Below are positions 14,065-17,706 of a stretch of 17,706 nucleotides of DNA, piece by piece. The position numbers and the translations under genes are program-made. How positions within the stretch are numbered: position 1 is the stretch's first letter; each line of letters begins with the position of its first letter. Source of the stretch: Rhodospirillaceae bacterium UBA6608. Its GTDB lineage: Bacteria > Pseudomonadota > Alphaproteobacteria > Rhodospirillales_A > Casp-alpha2. The notes beneath the pieces are model-generated. The model was not told the origin of the DNA. It saw only the letters and a list, made by a program, of their open reading frames with translations, and made no database searches. Location of the stretch: positions 1 to 17,706 of the forward strand of contig DJHY01000259.1 of assembly GCA_002433335.1 (NCBI GenBank), given 5' to 3'.

Positions 14065-14475
14065 CTAATGCGGTTCTGCCGTGGCCCGGGCCAGGGCGCG
14101 GATCGCCTCGGCCACGTCGTGGCGCAGTCTGGGGTCGCGGATCCGGGCCAGCAACCTGAGGAATTCCTCGGCCTCATCGGCCAGATCGGCCGCGTTTTCC
14201 GGCTCGTGCGCGGGCCCGTCATTGTTCGGACCCGGCCAGACCGCATCGGCGCCGTCGAAAAGGTCCCGTGCCTCGACCCCCAACAGGTCCGCCAGAATGA
14301 TGACTTCGAAGGCCTTGAGTTCCGTGTCTCCTGTTTCCCGGTTCAAGTAGGCTTGTACCGACAGACCGATCGCCTTTGCTGCGTTCGTGCTTGAAACGCC
14401 CTTTTGTTCCCGAATGGCGCGCAACCGCCCGCCGATATGCATTGCCAATCTCGCACCGTCTTCTTCTGCCGTCAT
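14065..14475 (-). CDS. XRE-family HTH transcriptional regulator
   Basis: The 136-aa protein has a helix-turn-helix at ~16-68: RLRAIREQKGVSSTNAAKAIGLSVQAYLNRETGD, then LKAFEVIILADLLGVEARDLF, the usual XRE/Cro-C1 layout. A Pro/Asn/Asp-rich linker follows (WPGPNNDGPAHEPENAADLADE), then a helix pair (EEFLRLLARIRDPRLRHDVAEAIRALA) likely to mediate dimerisation. The ATG at 14475 has only a weak ribosome site; Met12 (14442) with GAG upstream is a possible alternative. A perfect palindrome lies about 75 nt upstream over the likely -10, which suggests autoregulation. The targets are unknown. Confidence 0.85.
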   Translation of the reverse strand: MTAEEDGARLAMHIGGRLRAIREQKGVSSTNAAKAIGLSVQAYLNRETGDTELKAFEVIILADLLGVEARDLFDGADAVWPGPNNDGPAHEPENAADLADEAEEFLRLLARIRDPRLRHDVAEAIRALARATAEPH

Positions 14476-14550
14476 GATCCGTTCTGGTATCCATCCTTGG
14501 TACAGGCCCGGGATTAAACCCTAGGTTGTGTCTGTAAAAGTATTTAAATT

Positions 14551-14589
14551 CCTATACCATATAGGTGCATTTGGGCAAATAACTCAAAT
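14551..14589 (-). promoter_or_regulatory. Promoter of the XRE gene overlapped by a palindromic operator
   Basis: On the minus strand TTGAGT (14590-14585) and TATATG are separated by 18 nt, matching consensus at 4/6 each. The perfect inverted repeat CCTATA-N3-TATAGG (14551-14565) covers this -10. A Cro/C1-type regulator encoded directly downstream is the natural candidate to bind it. Confidence 0.4.
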
Positions 14590-14612
14590 ATTCCGCCACC
14601 CCCGCAGAACGG

Positions 14613-14641
14613 TTGACTTCCCGGCCCCTGATCCATAGATT
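14613..14641 (+). promoter_or_regulatory. Sigma70 promoter of the ffh-rpsP-rimM unit
   Basis: TTGACT (14613-14618) and TAGATT (14636-14641) have a 17-nt spacer and match the consensus at 5/6 and 4/6. Transcription would start near 14648, leaving about 160 nt of leader before the ffh ATG. Confidence 0.6.
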
Positions 14642-14665
14642 GCGCCCCGTTATTCCACTGGGTGT

Positions 14666-14722
14666 ACGGAAATCTCCGTCCCGAGGGGCGCCGTCAGTCC
14701 GCGAGTTTCGCGCACTGGCGCG
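14666..14722 (+). promoter_or_regulatory. Hairpins in the ffh leader
   Basis: Three short perfect stems lie in the predicted leader: ACGGA-AATC-TCCGT (14666-14679), GCGA-GTT-TCGC (14701-14711), and CGCGC-ACTG-GCGCG (14709-14722). The last two are mutually exclusive, and the last is followed by TTTGT. This could be an attenuator, but no leader peptide or known riboswitch was recognised. Confidence 0.3.
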
Positions 14723-14809
14723 TTTGTCGTTGGGCGTTTGAGATCGAGATTTTCGGCCAATCGGTGGGGCTTTGAAGAACGTTTTGATCAACAGGGATTA
14801 CCGCAACAG

Positions 14810-16357
14810 ATGTTCGACTCGTTAAGCGATCGCCTGTCCGGCATTTTCGAGGGCCTGCGCAAGCGCGGCGCCCTGAAGGAAGCCGACGTCGAGGCCGCGC
14901 TGCGCGAGATCCGCGTGGCCCTGCTGGAAGCCGACGTCGCCCTGCCGGTCGTCAAGGATTTCGTCGACGGCGTCAAATCCAAGGCCGTGGGCCAGGAAGT
15001 TCTGCGTTCGGTCACGCCGGGCCAGATGGTCGTCAAGATCGTCCACGACGCCCTGGTCGACATGCTGTCGCCGGAAGACCCCGCCGGGGCCGGCCTTGCC
15101 GTCAACGGCAACCCGCCGCAGGCGATCCTGATGGTCGGTCTGCAGGGCTCGGGCAAGACCACGACCAGCGCCAAGATCGCCAAGCGCCTGGCCGAACGCG
15201 AAAAGAAACGCGTTCTGATGGCCTCGCTCGACGTTTACCGCCCGGCGGCGCAACAGCAATTGCAGGTTCTGGGCGATCAGAACGGCATTCCGGTGATGAC
15301 CCCGGTCCTGGGCGAACAGCCGGTCGCCATCGCCAACCGCGCCATGGAAACGGGCCGCCGCGAAGGCTACGACGTGGTGATCCTCGATACCGCCGGTCGC
15401 CTGACCCTGGATCAGGAAATGATGACCGAGGTCGTCAACGTCCGCATGGCCTCCGTCCCGTCCGAAGTGCTGCTGGTCGCCGACGCCATGACCGGTCAGG
15501 ACGCGGTCAATCTGGCCAAGGAATTCAACGACCGCGTCGGCATTACCGGCATCGTCCTGACCCGCGTCGACGGTGATGCCCGGGGTGGTGCGGCGCTGTC
15601 GATGCGCTCGGTCACCGGCAAACCGATCAAGCTGATGGGTACCGGCGAAGGCGCTGACGCGCTGGATGCGTTCGACGCCAACCGCGTCGCCGGTTCGATC
15701 CTCGGCATGGGCGACGTCGTCGGCCTGGTCGAAAAGGCCTCGCAGGTCGTCGAACAGGAAGAAGCCGAAAAAATCGCCAAGAAAATGTTGAAGGGGCAAT
15801 TCACCCTGGAAGACATGGCCGATCAGTTCAAACAGCTTCGCAAGATGGGCTCGCTCGACGGCATCCTGGGTATGCTGCCCGGCGCCCAGAAGATCAAAAG
15901 CGCGTTCGACCAGCATCAGGTCGACGACAAGATGATCGCCCGTCAGGAAGCGATCATCCTGTCGATGACGCCGCAGGAGCGGGCCAGGCCGGAAATCCTC
16001 AAGGCCTCGCGCAAGAAGCGGATCGCCGCCGGTTCCGGCGTCACCGTCGCCGACGTCAACAAGCTGATCAAGATGCACCGCCAGATGGCCGACATGATGA
16101 AGAAGGTGGGCAAGAAGGGGCGCGGTGGCCTCGCCGGCATGATGGGCGGAATGCCCGGTGGCATGCCGCCGGGCATGAACCCGGCCGATATGGGCCGGGC
16201 GACCCAGGACCTGCTGGGCGGCAAGGCCCCCGCAGGCGCGCAATTGCCGGGCCTCGGCGGCTCCGGCTCGAAAAATTCAGGCTCGTCACTGCCCGGACTG
16301 GGCGGCGGCGGCCCCTTGGGACCGGACGGCCTGCCGCTCGGCCTCCCGAAGAAGTAA
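14810..16357 (+). CDS. ffh: Signal recognition particle protein Ffh
   Basis: Ffh binds 4.5S RNA and the signal sequence of nascent membrane proteins and delivers them to FtsY. The ATG at 14810 starts the conserved MFDSLSDRLSGIFEGLRKRG and has AGGGA 12 nt upstream. The G domain shows GLQGSGKTTTSAKIA (110-124), DVYRPAAQQQL (141-151), DTAGRLTLD (193-201), DAMTGQDAV (225-233) and TRVDGDARGGAA (251-262). The Met-rich M domain carries the RNA-binding RKKRIAAGSGVTVADVNKLI (401-420). At 515 aa it is about 60 residues longer than the E. coli protein, the excess being a Gly/Met/Leu/Pro-rich tail with LPGLGG repeats (from ~440). It is followed 38 nt later by rpsP. Confidence 0.98.
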   Translation: MFDSLSDRLSGIFEGLRKRGALKEADVEAALREIRVALLEADVALPVVKDFVDGVKSKAVGQEVLRSVTPGQMVVKIVHDALVDMLSPEDPAGAGLAVNGNPPQAILMVGLQGSGKTTTSAKIAKRLAEREKKRVLMASLDVYRPAAQQQLQVLGDQNGIPVMTPVLGEQPVAIANRAMETGRREGYDVVILDTAGRLTLDQEMMTEVVNVRMASVPSEVLLVADAMTGQDAVNLAKEFNDRVGITGIVLTRVDGDARGGAALSMRSVTGKPIKLMGTGEGADALDAFDANRVAGSILGMGDVVGLVEKASQVVEQEEAEKIAKKMLKGQFTLEDMADQFKQLRKMGSLDGILGMLPGAQKIKSAFDQHQVDDKMIARQEAIILSMTPQERARPEILKASRKKRIAAGSGVTVADVNKLIKMHRQMADMMKKVGKKGRGGLAGMMGGMPGGMPPGMNPADMGRATQDLLGGKAPAGAQLPGLGGSGSKNSGSSLPGLGGGGPLGPDGLPLGLPKK

Positions 16358-16395
16358 TCCCCGTTTCAAAGCTTTAGACCGAAGGAAATCGAACA

Positions 16396-16857
16396 ATGGC
16401 TCTGAAAATCCGTCTCGCCCGTGGTGGCGCCAAGAAGCGTCCCTACTACCGCATCGTCGTTGCCGACAGCCGCGCCCCGCGCGATGGCCGCTTCATCGAG
16501 AAGATCGGCTCCTACAACCCGATGCTGCCCAAGGATGGCGAGCGCGTGAAGATCGACATGGAAAAGGCCAAGGCCTGGCTCGCCAAGGGCGCCAAGCCGA
16601 CCGACCGCGTCGGCCGTTTCCTGAACCAGCTCGAGGCCGATGCCTGGGCCTGGGAACACGGCAATAACCCGAAGAAGGGCGAGCCGGGCGAGAAGGCCAA
16701 GGAGCGCGAAGCCGAGCGCCTCGAGAAGGAAGAAGCCAAGAAGGCTGCCGAAGCGGAAGCCAAGGCTGCTGCCGAAGCCCCGGCTGAAGAGCCGGCTGCC
16801 GAAGCCGAGGAAGCCCCGGCCGAAGAGGCGGCTGCCGAAGAAGAAAAGTCCGAATAG
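16396..16857 (+). CDS. rpsP: 30S ribosomal protein S16 with long Ala/Glu/Lys tail
   Basis: S16 is an early-assembling protein of the 30S body. The core is unmistakable in residues 1-80: [43 protein letters not shown], and then the [18 protein letters not shown] helix. The chain continues to 153 aa, against roughly 80-90 in most bacteria. The added ~70 residues are a charged coiled-coil-like stretch ([24 protein letters not shown]) and a very acidic Ala/Glu/Pro tail, a known tendency in alphaproteobacterial S16. GAAGGA lies 9-10 nt before ATG 16396. It sits between ffh and rimM as is usual in this class. Confidence 0.98.
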   Translation: MALKIRLARGGAKKRPYYRIVVADSRAPRDGRFIEKIGSYNPMLPKDGERVKIDMEKAKAWLAKGAKPTDRVGRFLNQLEADAWAWEHGNNPKKGEPGEKAKEREAERLEKEEAKKAAEAEAKAAAEAPAEEPAAEAEEAPAEEAAAEEEKSE

Positions 16858-16887
16858 GACTACCTTCAACGTCCGTGCTGCGCCTAT

Positions 16888-17025
16888 CCTTCCCCTTGAC
16901 GGGGAAGGTGTCCGGCGCAGCCGGACGGAAGGGGTGAATCCCGGTGTCTGCCCATTCAGACACCTCGCCCCCACCCACTCCACCACGGCTGCGCCGTGGT
17001 CCCCCTCCCCCATCAAGGGGGAGGA
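16888..17025. repeat. 138-bp foldback repeat of five hairpins (MITE/REP-like)
   Basis: Five perfect stems follow each other: CCTTCCCC/GGGGAAGG (16888-16908), GTCCGG/CCGGAC (16910-16926), GGTGTCTG/CAGACACC (16943-16964), ACCACGG/CCGTGGT (16983-17001) and CCTCCCCC/GGGGGAGG (17005-17025). The left half (hairpins 1-2) and the reverse complement of the right half (5-4) are similar, sharing GGCGCAGCCG, and both end at GGTGTCTG. The whole is therefore one long imperfect inverted repeat centred near 16954. G/C-rich modules of this look are scattered between genes in many alphaproteobacteria. It fills the rpsP-rimM gap and ends 20 nt before rimM. Confidence 0.8.
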
Positions 17026-17045
17026 TGGAGTCCGGACCCGAAACC

Positions 17046-17591
17046 ATGACCGACACCGCCGACGATCTTGTCTTCATCGCCGCCATTGCCGGTGCGCATG
17101 GTGTGAAGGGCGAATGCAAGGTGAAGAGTTTTGCCGGCGAGCCGGACGCCGCCTTTTCCTATGGCGCGTTTCGCGATGCTGGCGGTGCGGTGATTTTGAC
17201 CCCGAAGAGCTGGCGCGCGGTGAAGGACGGTTTCATCGTCCGCTTTGCCGAAAACCTGACCCGCGACGAGGCCCAGGCCCTCAAGGGCACGCGGCTTCAC
17301 ATCCCCCGCGCGGCCCTGCCGGCGCTGGAGGACGATGAATTCTATCATGCCGACCTGATCGGCCTGAAGGTGCAGGCGCTGGACGGCAGCGACATGGGCA
17401 CGCTGCGGGCGATCCATGATTTCGGCTCCGGCGACCTCCTGGAAATCACCGGCACACCGGGCCGCAACGGCGCCTGGATGCTGCCCTTCACCCGCGACTT
17501 CGTTCCCCACATCTCGATCGGCAACGGCACGATCACCATCGACCCGCCCGAAGAGGTCGGCTCGAAGGCCGAGGAAGAGGCGGGGGAATAG
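17046..17591 (+). CDS. rimM: Ribosome maturation factor RimM
   Basis: RimM binds S19 in the 30S head and helps 16S rRNA processing. The 181-aa protein has the N-terminal barrel signature FIAAIAGAHGVKGECKVKSF, then FIVRFAENLTRDEAQALKGTRLHIPRAALP. The PRC-barrel half follows with EFYHADLIGLKV, GTLRAIHDFGSGDLLEI and WMLPFTRDFVPHI. ATG 17046 is preferred because family similarity begins just after it. In-frame starts further upstream (17025, GTG 16944) lie inside the foldback repeat. The ribosome site is poor: TGGAG (17027-17031) is 14 nt away. A short acidic tail ends the protein. trmD would normally follow outside the window. Confidence 0.95.
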   Translation: MTDTADDLVFIAAIAGAHGVKGECKVKSFAGEPDAAFSYGAFRDAGGAVILTPKSWRAVKDGFIVRFAENLTRDEAQALKGTRLHIPRAALPALEDDEFYHADLIGLKVQALDGSDMGTLRAIHDFGSGDLLEITGTPGRNGAWMLPFTRDFVPHISIGNGTITIDPPEEVGSKAEEEAGE

Positions 17592-17638
17592 CGGGATTCA
17601 CGCCGCTTCCCGTCTTCTTGGCTTATCTCCTTTTACTT

Positions 17639-17706
17639 TCCCCGGCCTTGTGCCGGGGCCTGGTTGAGTCCGCTTCTGAGGGGCCGCCAGACCCCGGAAC
17701 GGGTCC
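17639..17706. repeat. Second dispersed-type palindromic repeat, truncated by the window end
   Basis: After rimM a perfect stem CCCCGGC (17640-17646) / GCCGGGG (17652-17658) with a CTTGT loop is followed by further C/G-rich inverted pieces (GGGGCCGCC ... GACCCC and ACCC-CGGAAC-GGGT) up to the window end. It resembles the G/C-rich palindromic modules found between genes in alphaproteobacteria. No coding region is seen in 17592-17706. Confidence 0.5.

Larger units (their letters stand above)
14476..14809. other. 334-nt divergent intergenic region between the XRE gene and ffh
   Basis: No gene is seen here. The half near the XRE gene (14520-14600) is AT-rich and carries palindromes CCTATA-CCA-TATAGG (14551-14565) and ATTTG-GG-CAAAT (14569-14580), with another CAAAT at 14585. 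The other half holds the ffh promoter (14613-14641) and a leader of about 160 nt with three small hairpins. I checked for a 4.5S RNA because ffh is adjacent; the conserved SRP RNA tip sequence is not present. Confidence 0.5.

Noticed and set aside
14476..14809. 4.5S (SRP) RNA gene next to ffh
   Set aside because: The conserved GGAAGG/AGCAG tip sequences of SRP RNA are absent.
16944..17045. N-terminal extension of RimM from GTG 16944 or ATG 17025
   Set aside because: The added residues are encoded by the foldback repeat, while RimM similarity begins after 17046.

Overview
The window is GC-rich chromosomal DNA of an alphaproteobacterium, most likely a member of the Rhodospirillales. That placement is an inference from protein flavour (DapF, Ffh and S16 variants, an Ala/Glu-rich S16 tail), from a ccmI end next to pgk, and from the pairing of dapF-mtaB-ftsY with ffh-rpsP-rimM. 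No phage, transposase, CRISPR array, rRNA or tRNA gene was seen. It is mostly core genome with a few small accessory genes.

Left part (1-7200): the 3' end of ccmI is followed by pgk, which has a good sigma70-type promoter. The pgk frame has no stop at the expected place and runs about 1 kb further, antisense through a convergent gene for a two-TM HAMP/coiled-coil membrane protein. Then come a 67-aa unknown protein, a NUDIX hydrolase with half a zinc ribbon, an 80-aa unknown protein, a secreted DUF2141 protein, and on the minus strand an unknown lipoprotein and a DUF924 protein with an intrinsic terminator.

Middle part (7200-9600): a plus-strand cluster encodes a YnbE-like lipoprotein, a YdbL-like periplasmic protein (DUF1318), a 72-aa protein that may be an AtzG-like partner, and an amidase-signature enzyme. 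Two of its three junctions are TGATG stop/start overlaps.

Right part (9600-17706): a tight minus-strand set dapF-mtaB-ftsY-HAD hydrolase (gaps of 4, -1 and -1 nt) makes the lysine/peptidoglycan precursor epimerase, a tRNA methylthiotransferase and the SRP receptor. Upstream lie an 8-cysteine iron-sulfur protein and an XRE regulator with a palindrome over its probable promoter. Facing the other way are ffh (SRP GTPase, long structured leader), rpsP (S16) and rimM (16S maturation). Both SRP GTPases therefore sit in divergently oriented units a few kb apart. A 138-bp foldback repeat made of five hairpins lies between rpsP and rimM, and another dispersed-type repeat begins after rimM and runs off the window.

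I found no clear new multi-gene system. The best leads are the stop-less pgk with its antisense overlap, the foldback repeat inside the ribosomal operon, two small unknown proteins with similar C-termini, and the ynbE-ydbL pair without ydbH.
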